Positions 33,842-43,946 are shown, counted from the stretch's first letter. The stretch is DNA of 64,000 nt from Bdellovibrio bacteriovorus (GCF_002208115.1 NZ_CP020946.1:2666001-2730000); one strand, 5' to 3'. A program made the numbers and translations. Notes: generated by a model not told the origin, from the letters alone.

Positions 33842-36553
33842 TTAGTGGATTTTCTTACCGATCAAGGCAGCGCGGGCTGCCGCCAGTCGGGCGATAGGCA
33901 CACGGAACGGAGAACAAGACACGTAATCCAGCCCCACCTTGTGGAAGAACTCGATGGATTCAGGGTCACCACCGTGCTCACCGCACACGCCGACTTTCAA
34001 ATCAGGCTTCGTGCGACGGCCCAGGTCCACACCCATTTTCACCAAAGAACCCACACCCACCTGATCGATGGACATGAACGGATCTTTTGGCAGGATTCCG
34101 TGAGACACATAAGTGCCCAGGAAGCGACCGGAGTCGTCACGGGACAAGCCCAAAGTCGTCTGAGTCAGATCGTTCGTACCGAAGCTGAAGAAGTCCGCGT
34201 GTTCAGCGATAGCATCAGCGGTGATCGCAGCTCTTGGAAGCTCAATCATCGTGCCCACCGTGTATTCAAACTTCACGTTCTTTTCAGACTGAACCTTGTT
34301 CACTTCCGCAATGCTTTGTGCACGCAAAGTGTCCAGCTCTTTGTCCGTTGCCACCAGCGGGATCATGATTTCAGGAGACAATGTCTTGCCTTCTGCCATC
34401 AACTGAGCCGCCGCTTCGGCGATCGCACGAACCTGCATCTGATAAATTTCCGGATAAGTGATCGCCAAACGGCAGCCACGGTGCCCCAGCATCGGATTGA
34501 ACTCGTGCAGGGATTTGACCTTGGAGCGCAGACGCTCATAGTCCGTGTTCAGGCGTTTTGCCAATTCCTTGGTTTCTTCATCCGTGTGCGGAACGAACTC
34601 ATGCAGAGGTGGATCCAACAAACGGATCGTCACTGGCAGACCGTCCATGATTTTGAACAACTGATAGAAGTCTTCACGCTGCATTGGCAAAAGTTTCGCC
34701 AAAGCTTTTTCACGGTCCATTTTGTTGTCAGCAATGATCATCTCACGAACCGCATCGATGCGGTCTGCGCCGAAGAACATGTGCTCGGTACGGCAAAGAC
34801 CGATACCTTCCGCCCCAAAGTTGCGCGCCGTTTGCGCGTCTTTCGGCGTGTCCGCATTGGTGCGAACTTTCAGTTTGCGAATGCCATCAGCGATTTTCAT
34901 GATGCGTTCAAAGCTGCCATCCAGTTTTGGCTCGATGGTTTTAACTTCGCCCAGATAAACTTCACCCGTGGAACCATCCAAAGTGATCACGTCGCCCTTT
35001 TTCAGGACATAACCTTTCACCTTCATGGTTTCATTGCGATAATCGACTTCGATATCACCACAACCCGCCACACAGCATTTCCCCATACCGCGAGCCACAA
35101 CGGCTGCGTGGGAAGTCATACCACCACGAGTTGTCAGGATACCCTGGGCTGCGACCATGCCGGCAATGTCTTCCGGAGACGTTTCAATACGCACCAGGAT
35201 GACTTTCTTGCCTTGCTCTTTCCACTCAACCGCTTCTTCTGAAGTGAAAACGATCTGACCGTTCACCCCGCCCGGAGACGCCGGCAAACCTTTGGCCAAA
35301 GTGGTCTTTGCCGCTTTTGGATCCAAAGTCGGATGCAGAAGCTGATCCAAAGCCGCCGGGTCCAAACGCAGGATCGCTTCGTCCTGAGTGATCAACTTTT
35401 CGTCAATCATGTCGCAGGCGATTTTCAATGCGGCCGCTGCAGTTCTTTTACCGTTACGGGTTTGCAGCATCCACAAAACACCGCGTTCGATCGTGAACTC
35501 GATGTCCTGCATGTCGCGATAGTGACTTTCCAGCTTTTTATAAATTTCAACCAACTGAGCGTAAGCCTGAGGAAGAGCCTCCTCCAAAGACATCACACCC
35601 GCCGCTGCTGCGGCAACCTTCGTGATCGGTTGCGGAGTGCGGATACCCGCCACCACGTCTTCACCCTGAGCATTGATCAGGAATTCTCCGTAGAAGGCTT
35701 TTTCACCGGTGGATGGATTGCGCGTGAACGCCACACCCGTTGCGGAGTCATCACCCATGTTACCAAAGACCATGGACTGAACGTTCACGGCCGTACCCCA
35801 GGCCGCCGGGATCGAGTGCAATTCACGGTAAGTGATCGCACGCGGCGTGTTCCAGGAATGGAAGACCGCAGAAATCGCGCCCCAGAGCTGTTCCCAAGGA
35901 TCTGCCGGGAAGGACTGACCGGTCATCTGATGAACCAGATCTTTGAACTTCTTCACCAGAAGTTTCAGGTCCTCAACCGTCATTTCGGTGTCGAGTTTGT
36001 AGTGTTTTTCCTCTTTCAGGTCTTCCAGAGTCACTTCCAGAAGTGATGAGTTCATGCCCATCACAACATCTGAGTACATTTGGATGAAACGACGGTAAGA
36101 GTCCCACGCAAAACGTGGATTGTTAGAGGACTTCGCCAAACCTTCGACAGTCTGATCATTCAGACCCAGGTTCAGGATCGTGTCCATCATGCCCGGCATG
36201 GAAGCACGAGCACCGGAGCGAACAGACACCAAAAGAGGGTTGTTCACATCACCGAATTTTTTGCCAATTTTGGATTCCACTTTATTCATGGATTCCTGAA
36301 CTGCGGGACGAACCCAGTCAGGAAGTTTACCGCCGGCTTCGTAGAAGTGAGCGCAGATCTCTGTAGAGATCGTGAAGCCTGGAGGAACCGGAATGCCCAA
36401 AGAGGTCATTTCGGCCAGGTTGGCGCCTTTACCGCCCAGAATGTTCTTCATGCCCGCATTGCCTTCGGATTCCCCGGCAGCAAAGAAGTACACGAACTTC
36501 TGTGGTATAGCTGTTTTGGTTGTTTGTTTGTCAGAGTTTACATTCTGGTGCAT
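33842..36553 (-). CDS. ppdK: Pyruvate, phosphate dikinase
   Basis: Interconverts pyruvate, ATP and phosphate with PEP, AMP and PPi, allowing reversible glycolytic flux. The 903 residues match the family: ATP-grasp N-terminal part (GGKGANLAEMTSLGIPVPPGF), phosphohistidine domain with GGMTSHAAVVARGMG (His482), and a TIM barrel ending CGEHGGDPESIEFFHKVGLDYVSC (Cys near 856). The Thr two residues before the His is present, as in forms controlled by the PDRP kinase/phosphatase; no such regulator gene is seen here. Cytoplasmic, single gene. Confidence 0.97.
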   Translation of the reverse strand: MHQNVNSDKQTTKTAIPQKFVYFFAAGESEGNAGMKNILGGKGANLAEMTSLGIPVPPGFTISTEICAHFYEAGGKLPDWVRPAVQESMNKVESKIGKKFGDVNNPLLVSVRSGARASMPGMMDTILNLGLNDQTVEGLAKSSNNPRFAWDSYRRFIQMYSDVVMGMNSSLLEVTLEDLKEEKHYKLDTEMTVEDLKLLVKKFKDLVHQMTGQSFPADPWEQLWGAISAVFHSWNTPRAITYRELHSIPAAWGTAVNVQSMVFGNMGDDSATGVAFTRNPSTGEKAFYGEFLINAQGEDVVAGIRTPQPITKVAAAAAGVMSLEEALPQAYAQLVEIYKKLESHYRDMQDIEFTIERGVLWMLQTRNGKRTAAAALKIACDMIDEKLITQDEAILRLDPAALDQLLHPTLDPKAAKTTLAKGLPASPGGVNGQIVFTSEEAVEWKEQGKKVILVRIETSPEDIAGMVAAQGILTTRGGMTSHAAVVARGMGKCCVAGCGDIEVDYRNETMKVKGYVLKKGDVITLDGSTGEVYLGEVKTIEPKLDGSFERIMKIADGIRKLKVRTNADTPKDAQTARNFGAEGIGLCRTEHMFFGADRIDAVREMIIADNKMDREKALAKLLPMQREDFYQLFKIMDGLPVTIRLLDPPLHEFVPHTDEETKELAKRLNTDYERLRSKVKSLHEFNPMLGHRGCRLAITYPEIYQMQVRAIAEAAAQLMAEGKTLSPEIMIPLVATDKELDTLRAQSIAEVNKVQSEKNVKFEYTVGTMIELPRAAITADAIAEHADFFSFGTNDLTQTTLGLSRDDSGRFLGTYVSHGILPKDPFMSIDQVGVGSLVKMGVDLGRRTKPDLKVGVCGEHGGDPESIEFFHKVGLDYVSCSPFRVPIARLAAARAALIGKKIH

Positions 36554-36679
36554 TAGTCTCCCCCACCGGAAAAGTAAAATTAGTTGTCCTGTCTAGTAGA
36601 CATAGAACATCCCTAAGCCCTTAATATCAATGAAATTTTGGGACCCAATATGCTCTGAGTTATAGAGCTTTCGTTCCAC

Positions 36680-36700
36680 CCCCGGAAGGGTGTTCCGGGG
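36680..36700. other. GC-rich hairpin in the ppdK upstream gap
   Basis: CCCCGGAA-GGGTG-TTCCGGGG is a perfect 8-bp stem in the 290-base gap between ppdK and the 36844 gene. No T-run follows on either strand, so it is not an obvious terminator. The rest of the gap contains nothing else I can support. Confidence 0.5.
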
Positions 36701-36843
36701 CGTTCTGCTTCCCTTAAAAAACCACATGTTTATCGAGCACTTAGGAGTTTTTACAGGAAGCCCTTCCCGACCAAATCCTAACGGGTCTTTCTTCGAACCC
36801 TATGCTAGAAAAACGCGCATCATAAAAACCCAAGGAGAAATTC

Positions 36844-37155
36844 ATGAAAAAGGCCGTTCTTGCCCTGTCTGTTTTGTTGTCCGTAAGCACTTCTTTCGCT
36901 CAAGATTGCACTGTTGAAGAGGCTCAAGGTATCGCCCTGGTTTCCTCTGTAGAACCTCTGAATGCGACCCAGTGCCTGGTTCAAATCTCTGGCATCAAAA
37001 TGTTCAGCCCGGCTTACAACTGCCCGCTGTCCTTGGATGAAGTTCTGGTTTCAGGTGTGATCGCAGAATGTTCCCGCGTGCGAGCTAACGGTCGTATCGA
37101 CGGCATCTTCTATCGCGACAACACCAAAAACAACTCCAACATCTATTTGTACTAA
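36844..37155 (+). CDS. Small exported Cys-containing protein
   Basis: 103 residues with signal peptide MKKAVLALSVLLSVSTSFAQ. The mature 84 residues hold four cysteines (DCTVEEA, TQCLVQ, YNCPLS, AECSRV), suggesting two disulfides, and a likely small beta fold. AAGGAG lies 7 bases before the ATG. It resembles in style, not clearly in sequence, other small exported proteins in this window. Function unknown. Confidence 0.78.
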   Translation: MKKAVLALSVLLSVSTSFAQDCTVEEAQGIALVSSVEPLNATQCLVQISGIKMFSPAYNCPLSLDEVLVSGVIAECSRVRANGRIDGIFYRDNTKNNSNIYLY

Positions 37156-37312
37156 GCCGGCCCTGCCGGGCAAAGCTGAAGGGGCGGCAGCCCCCGCAAG
37201 CTGAAGCATTAAGTATTCCTAAAAAGCATATTAACTTTGATTCTATGCACTTCACGCCAACGAATCAGCTTGATAGGAATACCCTCGAAATCGAAACACT
37301 CAAGGAGAGACT

Positions 37313-37816
37313 ATGAAACACCAGATCCTGGCTTTAGCCCTGACTTTGACTTCCGCATCTGCATTTGCGGCACCACAATCCTATTCCCTGCCTGCTTTGA
37401 AAGAGCTTTGCGCAATGGACGCCGGCAACGAAGATGAATTCGCTTTTGAAAAAGCCTTCGCAGACGTCAGCGAGTTTGACATCAAGGAAGTTCAATCTAT
37501 CAGCGACAAAGATCTGGCGATGGTGAACGCTCACTTGGTGGATCATGAATACACCCCGAAGGCCCTTACCTTTGCTGAAATCAAAGCTTTGTTCGGCCCA
37601 GACGGTGATCAAAGCTACAATGATCTGTATGTTATCACTTTCAAATCCAAAACCACCGGCCGCGTCTACACTCACGTGAAAACCTATCCGGGCGACAATC
37701 CTTATGGATTGATCTTTGATAACAAAACCTTGAAGCCTGTGGCTCACAATGGCGATGGTAGCATCGTACTACTGACCAACAACGGTTCTTACAGTTGCTG
37801 GGAACTGGACAAATAA
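37313..37816 (+). CDS. Small exported protein of unknown function
   Basis: 167 residues with signal peptide MKHQILALALTLTSASAFAA. The rest is an alpha/beta domain (YNDLYVITFKSKTTGRVYTHVKTYPGDNPYG) with one early and one late Cys. AAGGAG lies 6 bases before the ATG. The upstream gap (37156-37312) holds a GGGGC-GGCA-GCCCC hairpin and two AAGCTGAAG copies of unknown meaning. Not recognised. Confidence 0.78.
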   Translation: MKHQILALALTLTSASAFAAPQSYSLPALKELCAMDAGNEDEFAFEKAFADVSEFDIKEVQSISDKDLAMVNAHLVDHEYTPKALTFAEIKALFGPDGDQSYNDLYVITFKSKTTGRVYTHVKTYPGDNPYGLIFDNKTLKPVAHNGDGSIVLLTNNGSYSCWELDK

Positions 37817-37845
37817 GCTCACCGAGCTTGTGATATGATTGAAAT

Positions 37846-37876
37846 AAAAAAAGGGAGTGCGATGCACTCCCTTTTT
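37846..37876. terminator. Bidirectional terminator
   Basis: GGGAGTGC-GAT-GCACTCCC flanked by A7 and T5. It ends both the 37313 gene and, on the minus strand, the glycyl-tRNA synthetase gene. Confidence 0.9.
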
Positions 37877-37910
37877 AATTTAAAGCAGCTTCATCTCTGC
37901 CCCTGTCGGG

Positions 37911-39251
37911 CTACTGATTAAAGGTCTTCAACTTCGCTGCGATGTACGCGTTCAACTGAGTGATCGCCACGCGCTCTTGAGTCATCTTGTCACGGTGACG
38001 AACGGTCACAGCCTGATCGTTGATGGTGTCAAAGTCGACAGTCACACAGAACGGGGTTCCGATCTCATCCTGACGGCGGTAACGTTTACCGATGGACTGG
38101 GATTCGTCATAGTTCACGTCGAAGTCTTCAGCCAACTGGTCACGCAGTTTTTCAGAGATAGAGCTCAGTTCCTCTTTCTTGGACAGTGGCAGAACCGCCA
38201 CTTTGAACGGAGCGATTTCCGGGTGCAGACCCATCACCACGCGCACGTCCTCTTTCCCCGCTTCGTCTGTGGTCACTTCTTCACGGTAAGCATCACACAG
38301 GAACGCCAGGAACAGACGGTCACAGCCCACGGCTGTTTCGATCACGTAAGGGATGTATTTCTTTTTGTTCGGCTCATCGAAGTACTCCAGGTTTTTGCCC
38401 GAGAATTTCATGTGCTGGGACAAATCGAAGTCCGAACGGTTGTGGATACCTTCCAGCTCCGAGAAGCCCATTGGGAACTTGAACTCCACGTCCACCGCCG
38501 CTTTCGCATAGTGCGCCAGCTTGTCGTGATCCTTGAATTTCAAATTCTCTGGCTTGATGCCGTACTTGATATAGAAGTTCCAGCGACGCTCTTTCCATTC
38601 TTTGAAGAATTGTTCGTCGGTGCCCGGCTCGACAAAGTATTGCATTTCCATCTGTTCAAATTCACGCGTGCGGAAGATGAAGTTTCCTGGCGTGATTTCG
38701 TTACGGAAGGATTTACCAATCGCCGCGATACCAAATGGAATCTTGTAACGGGAAGCCTGCTGACAGTTCTGGAAGTTCACGAAGTGACCTTGAGCAGTTT
38801 CCGGACGCAGATACACCACGCTGCCGGAATCTTCCAAAGGACCCATGTGAGTTTTAAACATCAGGTTGAAGGATCTTTCTTCAGAAAGATTCTTGCTGCC
38901 GCAGTTCGGGCATTTTTTTTCATTGATATAGGAATCGGTGTTATCCGCACGGAAGCGTGTTTTACACTCTTTACAGTCCACCAATGGATCCGAGAAACCA
39001 TCCACGTGACCGGAAGCTTTCCACACCATCGGGTGCATCAGGATCGCGGCATCCAGACCCACGATGTCAGGTCTGCGGGTCATGGCATTCCACCAAGCGC
39101 GCTTCACATTCAGTTTCATCAAAGAGCCCAGAGGACCATAATCCCAGCAACTTCCAAGACCGCCATAGATCTCACTGGATTGGAATACAAAACCACGACG
39201 TTTGCTGAGGCTCACAAGAGTGTTTAGGTCCTCAAGATGCTTAATTTTCAT
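37911..39251 (-). CDS. glyQS: Glycyl-tRNA synthetase, single-chain (alpha2) type
   Basis: Charges tRNA-Gly. The 446-residue class II enzyme is of the dimeric single-chain type, not the alpha2beta2 type usual in many proteobacteria: motif 1 region [20 protein letters not shown], zinc-type insert CKECKTRF...CPNCGSK, motif 2 [21 protein letters not shown], motif 3 [11 protein letters not shown] at the start of the anticodon-binding domain. GGAG at spacing 6 selects ATG 39251. Monocistronic. Confidence 0.96.
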   Translation of the reverse strand: MKIKHLEDLNTLVSLSKRRGFVFQSSEIYGGLGSCWDYGPLGSLMKLNVKRAWWNAMTRRPDIVGLDAAILMHPMVWKASGHVDGFSDPLVDCKECKTRFRADNTDSYINEKKCPNCGSKNLSEERSFNLMFKTHMGPLEDSGSVVYLRPETAQGHFVNFQNCQQASRYKIPFGIAAIGKSFRNEITPGNFIFRTREFEQMEMQYFVEPGTDEQFFKEWKERRWNFYIKYGIKPENLKFKDHDKLAHYAKAAVDVEFKFPMGFSELEGIHNRSDFDLSQHMKFSGKNLEYFDEPNKKKYIPYVIETAVGCDRLFLAFLCDAYREEVTTDEAGKEDVRVVMGLHPEIAPFKVAVLPLSKKEELSSISEKLRDQLAEDFDVNYDESQSIGKRYRRQDEIGTPFCVTVDFDTINDQAVTVRHRDKMTQERVAITQLNAYIAAKLKTFNQ

Positions 39252-39376
39252 GCAGGGCTCCAAGTTTTAAAAAAGGGACAAAGTCCCGGTGCTTATCGTT
39301 ACACTTGGGTCCAGAACCAGTCAAGAAATCAGGGTCTTGCCTTGCCTGAGGGCGGGTCCTCGGACAAGCTATTCCT

Positions 39377-39730
39377 ATGCAGTGCATCCGAAAATGGCTC
39401 GCCCTTCCATTCTTGCTGGTCCTTCTGATTCCTCAGGCTCACTCCGAGTCTGTGTCCAAATTTGTGACAAAAGAAGAAAAAATCCGTGAAGAGATGATTG
39501 TGATCTCGCGCGAACTGGGTGTGACCTGCAATGCCTGCCACAATGTTCAAAACTTCAAAGCAGATGACAGAAAAGCCTTTAAAGTCGGCAAGGAGCATAT
39601 GAAATTGACTCAGATGCTTCGTGAAAACGGCATGGACGGCAAGAAGAGCGCCAAAGCCACCTGCTACATGTGCCATCGCGGCAAACTGATGCCTGACTAC
39701 AAAGAGCCAGCTAACGCGAAAGCTTTCTAG
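39377..39730 (+). CDS. Small exported c-type cytochrome with two CxxCH motifs
   Basis: 117 residues with signal peptide (cleavage near AHS-E). Two haem-binding motifs, CNACH and CYMCH, about 48 residues apart, with ELGVTCNACHNVQNFKAD and KATCYMCHRGKLMP, resemble the pattern of photosynthetic-reaction-centre-type cytochrome fragments found in non-phototrophs. Probably a periplasmic electron carrier. No strong ribosome-binding site; the start is chosen by the signal peptide. Confidence 0.85.
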   Translation: MQCIRKWLALPFLLVLLIPQAHSESVSKFVTKEEKIREEMIVISRELGVTCNACHNVQNFKADDRKAFKVGKEHMKLTQMLRENGMDGKKSAKATCYMCHRGKLMPDYKEPANAKAF

Positions 39731-39869
39731 ATATTCCCGTTTTTTCACAAAAAAGTCCTCTGGGTGTGAACCTCACCCTCCTTCTTTTCGTCTAAACTGA
39801 CATGCCTTAATGTCCCCGCATTGACTCCGTCGCCAATTGGGGAAAAATGTATTGTGCGAAAGGACCACT

Positions 39870-42800
39870 ATGAACCTGATTGACCTCTCGATTCGACGCC
39901 CGGTGTTTGCATGGGTTCTCATGTTTGCATTGATTGTTTTTGGTGCCATCTGCATGAACCGCATGGGGATCTCGCAGCTTCCGGACGTCGACTTCCCAAT
40001 TGTCAGCGTTTCGGTGGACTATGAGGGCGCCGCCCCGGAAATCGTCGAAGCCGAGTTGCTGGATCCTATCGAGGAACGCCTGCTCGCCATCGAGGGCATC
40101 AAGGAAATGCGCTCTTCCGCCCGTCAGGGTTCCGGCTCTGTCACCCTGGAGTTTGATATCAATCGAAATGTCGACGTGGTTTTGCAGGAAGTGCAAACGG
40201 CCTTGAGCCGCATGCGCTGGCCGCCGGGTGTGGACCCTGCCACCATCCGCAAACAAAACCCCGAGGAAGACCCGATCATCATCCTTTCAGTCTATGGCGA
40301 AGCCGAACTGCGCGACATGATCAACTGGACTGAAAACTATCTGCTGGATCAGGTGCGCTTCTTGGAAGGCGTCGGCGAGGTCAGCATCGGCGGATTCAGT
40401 CAGCGCAACCTGCGTATCTGGGTTGACACAAAAAAACTATCCGCACTGTATCTGACTCTGACTGATGTGGTGGATGCCATCAGCACTCAGCACCTTGAAA
40501 GTGCTGCGGGTCAATTCACCGAAGGCGAACGCGAACTGCGTGTACGCTGGCTGGGTGAAGCCACCAACGTCAACGATGTCGCCAACATTCAGATTCTGCG
40601 CCGGGGCGGTCAGCGCATTCATGATCGCGAGATCTTTATCCGCGATGTTGCCCGCGTCGAAGACGGTCTGTCAGACATCCGCCGGGTGGCCCGGGTGGAT
40701 GGCCGCGAAGCCGTCTCGATCATCGTGCGCAAGCAGCGTGGCACCAACGAGGTCACTGTTGCCAACGAGGTCCGCGCCAAACTGAACAGCATCAAAGACA
40801 CCTTTCCCAAGGGTTTTGACTTCCGCGTGAACGTCGACTTTACCCGTCCGACAGATGCCACCGTAAAACTGACCATTGAAAAGCTGTGGGTGGCGGCTCT
40901 GATCACCATTTTGATCTGTTTCCTGTTCCTGGGAAGTATTTCGGCTGCCGTCAATATCCTGTTCTCGATCCCGACTTCCATTGTCGGCACGTTCACGATT
41001 TTATATTTCTCGGGGTTCACCCTGAATCTCTTCACCTTGCTGGCGCTGACGCTGTCGATTTCCATCGTCGTGGACGACGCGATCATGCTACTTGAAAATA
41101 TCGTGCGCCACTATCGCATGGGAAAACCTTCGGCCAAAGCTGCCTCGGACGGCTCCAAAGAGGTTTTGCCGGCGGCCATCGCGGCGACCTTGGCGGTCAT
41201 CGCGGTGTTCCTGCCGGTCGTGTTTATGGATGGTATCATCGGGAAGTTCTTCTTCCAGTTCGGTGTCACAATGAGTGCTGCGGTGTCCTTGTCCCTGCTT
41301 GAAGCCGTGACCATCACGCCGATGCGTGCGGCCGCCCTGCTGTCCAGCGAGCCGAAAATTTCCAAAATGGAACACTGGCTGGATGAGTTGTTTGAAAAGT
41401 TCGCGCATTCCTATCAGAAGGTTCTGCACGGAACTTTGCGATTCAAATACGTGGTGGTGATCGGCTCACTGATCTTCTTCGTGGTTTCTCTGTTCCTGGT
41501 GGCCAAAGTCCGTCAGGAATTCGTTCCTGCACAGGATCAGGACTTTATCATCATCAATGCCCAGATGCCTCCGGGCACTTCACTTGAAAAAACCAGTCGT
41601 GAGGCTGAAAAAATCGAAGCCATCCTGAAGCAGGATGCTTCGGTGGAAGGTTTTGTCGTTTCTGTCGGTGGCGGCGGCGGTGGATCCAACGTCAATCAGG
41701 TCTTCCTGCCGGTGGCATTGAAAGCCCGTGCGGACCGCCAACAAGGTCACCTTGAGATCATGAACAAATGGCGTGCTGAATTCCGCAAACTGAAAGACAT
41801 GCGTGTTTCCATGCGTGATATTTCAGCGCGAAACCTTTCTTCCGGCCGTCAAAATCCCCTGGCAATCAATTTGCGCGGACCGGATTTGAATGTGCTGTCT
41901 GAAAAATCCCAGGAGCTGATGGACCGTCTGGAAAAAGAAAACCTGGCCGTGGACCTGGATTCGGATTTCCGCAAAGGGATTCCGGAGCTTGTTCTGACCC
42001 CGGACCGCAAAGCGATGGCGGCGCGTGGTGTTTCGGTGGAAGACGTTGGCCGCATCCTTTCTGCCGGCGTCGGGGGCTTGCGTGAAGGCCGCTACACCGC
42101 CGATGGCCGTCGCTATGACATTCGCTTCAAGTTCCTGGAAGACCAGATCCAGCAGCCGGAAGATTTCAAAAAACTTTACGTGCGCAATAACTTCGGAAAC
42201 CTGATCCCGCTTTCACAACTGGTGAAAATCGAAGAGCAGGCCGCCATTCAGGGCATCAGCCGCGTGAACCGTCAGCGTGCAATTTCGGTTTTCGGAAATC
42301 TGGCACCGGGCCAGTCCCAGGCCGCGGTTCTGGAACGTGCCAGTGCGATTGCCAAAGAGATTCTGCCCACGGGTTATTCCTTCGCTCTGGAAGGGGCTTC
42401 TGCCGGGTTCGCCGACTCGTTCAAGAGTCTTTATTCCGCAATGCTGGTCGGCATCCTGGTGGCGTATCTGATTTTGGCAGTGCAGTTCAACTCGTTCATT
42501 CATCCCGTGTCTGTCCTGGTCGCGTTGCCTTTCAGTGTGACCGGAGCCCTGGTCGCCCTGTGGGCATTTGATGTGTCGCTGAATCTTTTTAGCTTCATCG
42601 GTCTGATCGTTCTGATGGGGATTGCCAAAAAGAACTCGATTCTGCTGGTGGAGTTCACCAATCAAGTTCGCTATCACGGGGAAAAGGACATTTCCAAAGC
42701 CCTGCTGCAAGCCTGCCCGATTCGTCTGCGCCCGATTCTGATGACTTCCGTGGCCACTGTCGCCGCCGCCTTGCCGCTGGTCATCGGTCATGGTATCGGT

Positions 42801-42938
42801 TCTGAAACGCGTGTACCGATGGGTCTGTCGATCATTGGTGGCACGATTGTTTCAACACTTTTGACTTTGTTTGTGGTGCCGGCTCTTTATCTGATGCTTT
42901 CCCCGCTTGAAAGTAAAAAGAAAGAGGTCCATCTGTGA
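39870..42938 (+). CDS. RND-family efflux transporter, inner-membrane subunit
   Basis: 1022 residues of the AcrB/MdtB type: first helix after LSIRRPVFAWVLM, two large periplasmic loops with the porter motifs, and 12 membrane helices. LTLSISIVVDDAIMLLENI in helix 4 has the proton-relay Asp pair (VVDDA). AAAGGA at spacing 5 fixes the start at 39870. Transport is proton-driven, substrate unknown. No membrane-fusion or outer-membrane partner gene lies in the window, so it must use partners encoded elsewhere. Confidence 0.94.
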   Translation: MNLIDLSIRRPVFAWVLMFALIVFGAICMNRMGISQLPDVDFPIVSVSVDYEGAAPEIVEAELLDPIEERLLAIEGIKEMRSSARQGSGSVTLEFDINRNVDVVLQEVQTALSRMRWPPGVDPATIRKQNPEEDPIIILSVYGEAELRDMINWTENYLLDQVRFLEGVGEVSIGGFSQRNLRIWVDTKKLSALYLTLTDVVDAISTQHLESAAGQFTEGERELRVRWLGEATNVNDVANIQILRRGGQRIHDREIFIRDVARVEDGLSDIRRVARVDGREAVSIIVRKQRGTNEVTVANEVRAKLNSIKDTFPKGFDFRVNVDFTRPTDATVKLTIEKLWVAALITILICFLFLGSISAAVNILFSIPTSIVGTFTILYFSGFTLNLFTLLALTLSISIVVDDAIMLLENIVRHYRMGKPSAKAASDGSKEVLPAAIAATLAVIAVFLPVVFMDGIIGKFFFQFGVTMSAAVSLSLLEAVTITPMRAAALLSSEPKISKMEHWLDELFEKFAHSYQKVLHGTLRFKYVVVIGSLIFFVVSLFLVAKVRQEFVPAQDQDFIIINAQMPPGTSLEKTSREAEKIEAILKQDASVEGFVVSVGGGGGGSNVNQVFLPVALKARADRQQGHLEIMNKWRAEFRKLKDMRVSMRDISARNLSSGRQNPLAINLRGPDLNVLSEKSQELMDRLEKENLAVDLDSDFRKGIPELVLTPDRKAMAARGVSVEDVGRILSAGVGGLREGRYTADGRRYDIRFKFLEDQIQQPEDFKKLYVRNNFGNLIPLSQLVKIEEQAAIQGISRVNRQRAISVFGNLAPGQSQAAVLERASAIAKEILPTGYSFALEGASAGFADSFKSLYSAMLVGILVAYLILAVQFNSFIHPVSVLVALPFSVTGALVALWAFDVSLNLFSFIGLIVLMGIAKKNSILLVEFTNQVRYHGEKDISKALLQACPIRLRPILMTSVATVAAALPLVIGHGIGSETRVPMGLSIIGGTIVSTLLTLFVVPALYLMLSPLESKKKEVHL

Positions 42939-43357
42939 AACTGATCAAGCAGACAAGAAGAACCGCCTACTTTGTGGCAGGCTGGATCTTTCTGGGGTTG
43001 GGATTTATCGGCATCTTTTTGCCGCTGCTTCCGACAACCCCGTTTCTGCTTTTGACCGCTTTCTGTTTTGCGCGAAGCTCGATCCGCTGGCACAAGTGGC
43101 TCTTGGCTCAGCCCCACATGGGGCCGTTGATCTTGGACTGGCAAAAACACGGGGTTATCCGCACACGTGCGAAACTGATGGCCACTGGGTTGATGGTGCC
43201 TCTGGTTTCAATATCCTTGTTCTTTGGCAACGTTCCTCTTTACGCCAAAATATCCGCGGCTGTGGTGTGCACCTGCGTTCTGGTTTTCATCTGGACAAGG
43301 CCTTCGCAGGCCACGGACAGGCGTGCCAGTAAGCGGCACATCGACATTCCAGAGTGA
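42935..43357 (+). CDS. DUF454 (YbaN-like) inner-membrane protein
   Basis: 140 residues with helices near 11-45 (YFVAGWIFLGLGFIGIFLPLLPTTPFLLL) and 84-120. The GIFLPLLPTTPFLLLTAFCFARSS block is the DUF454 signature. Function unknown in the family. The start is GTG, overlapping the RND gene stop by 4 bases (GTGA), so translation is coupled and the pair may work together. Confidence 0.9.
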   Translation: MKLIKQTRRTAYFVAGWIFLGLGFIGIFLPLLPTTPFLLLTAFCFARSSIRWHKWLLAQPHMGPLILDWQKHGVIRTRAKLMATGLMVPLVSISLFFGNVPLYAKISAAVVCTCVLVFIWTRPSQATDRRASKRHIDIPE

Positions 43358-43410
43358 GAATGTTGTTCTCTAGGCCCTTTAAGTTTGTTCTAAGCTGCGC
43401 ACAAAGCTTG

Positions 43411-43434
43411 CTCCTTCATAAAAGAATGAAGGAG
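43411..43434 (+). promoter_or_regulatory. Hairpin that buries the ribosome-binding site of the 43440 gene
   Basis: CTCCTTCAT-AAAAGA-ATGAAGGAG is a perfect 9-bp hairpin. Its right arm ends with GGAG, the ribosome-binding site 5 bases before ATG 43440. In the folded form the site is fully paired, as in RNA thermometers or translational switches. Confidence 0.6.
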
Positions 43435-43439
43435 TGTGG

Positions 43440-43880
43440 ATGCACTGGCCTTGTTTAATTCTCATTTTGGGACTGATGATTTCGGGTTCTGCCTTGGCGC
43501 AGGAATCACGCCTGGTTTCATCCGACGGTTTGTTCCGCCTGAACAGCGGCACCGACAACTGCCCGTTTGAAATCGAGCGCAGCCAGGACTGCGATGGCTT
43601 TGCTATGCATCCTTCGTCCAATGGTGTGGCCCACGAAAGTGTGCGCTTTTGCCAGATCAATAAAGGTTTCAAGGTTCAGCAAAAACCCGGGCAAAAAATC
43701 TTAAGCGAAGTTGTCAGCCGCGACAACTATGTGCGCAAACAGGAAACCACGATCTATATCGACAAAGATAATTCACTCAGCCTGATGCAGGAAGACACCG
43801 TCATTCAGGAGGGGCCAGATAAATTCCTCTGGGAACACAGCCGCAACGGCCGTGGGTTTAGCTGTCTTTATTCAAAATAG
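43440..43880 (+). CDS. Small exported protein of unknown function
   Basis: 146 residues with signal peptide (MHWPCLILILGLMISGSALA). The mature protein has four cysteines (DNCPFE, QDCDGF, RFCQINKG, FSCLYSK) and a beta-rich middle. An in-frame GTG two codons earlier overlaps GGAG, so ATG 43440 is preferred. The leader contains a hairpin over the ribosome-binding site. Not recognised. Confidence 0.75.
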   Translation: MHWPCLILILGLMISGSALAQESRLVSSDGLFRLNSGTDNCPFEIERSQDCDGFAMHPSSNGVAHESVRFCQINKGFKVQQKPGQKILSEVVSRDNYVRKQETTIYIDKDNSLSLMQEDTVIQEGPDKFLWEHSRNGRGFSCLYSK

Positions 43881-43946
43881 TCTTGTCATTGTAAATCCCT
43901 GCTCTAAAATCAGACCCATCTTCTGCACCTTACAAAGGATGGGTTC

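Noticed and set aside
33845-35242. A 465-codon open frame antisense to ppdK
   Set aside because: Shadow of a strongly conserved gene; Arg/His/Phe-rich product with no family pattern or ribosome-binding site.
36680-36700. Terminator in the ppdK upstream gap
   Set aside because: The hairpin is strong, but no T-run follows on either strand and no gene ends nearby.
37977-39227. A 416-codon open frame antisense to the glycyl-tRNA synthetase gene
   Set aside because: Same kind of shadow; the real gene is beyond doubt.
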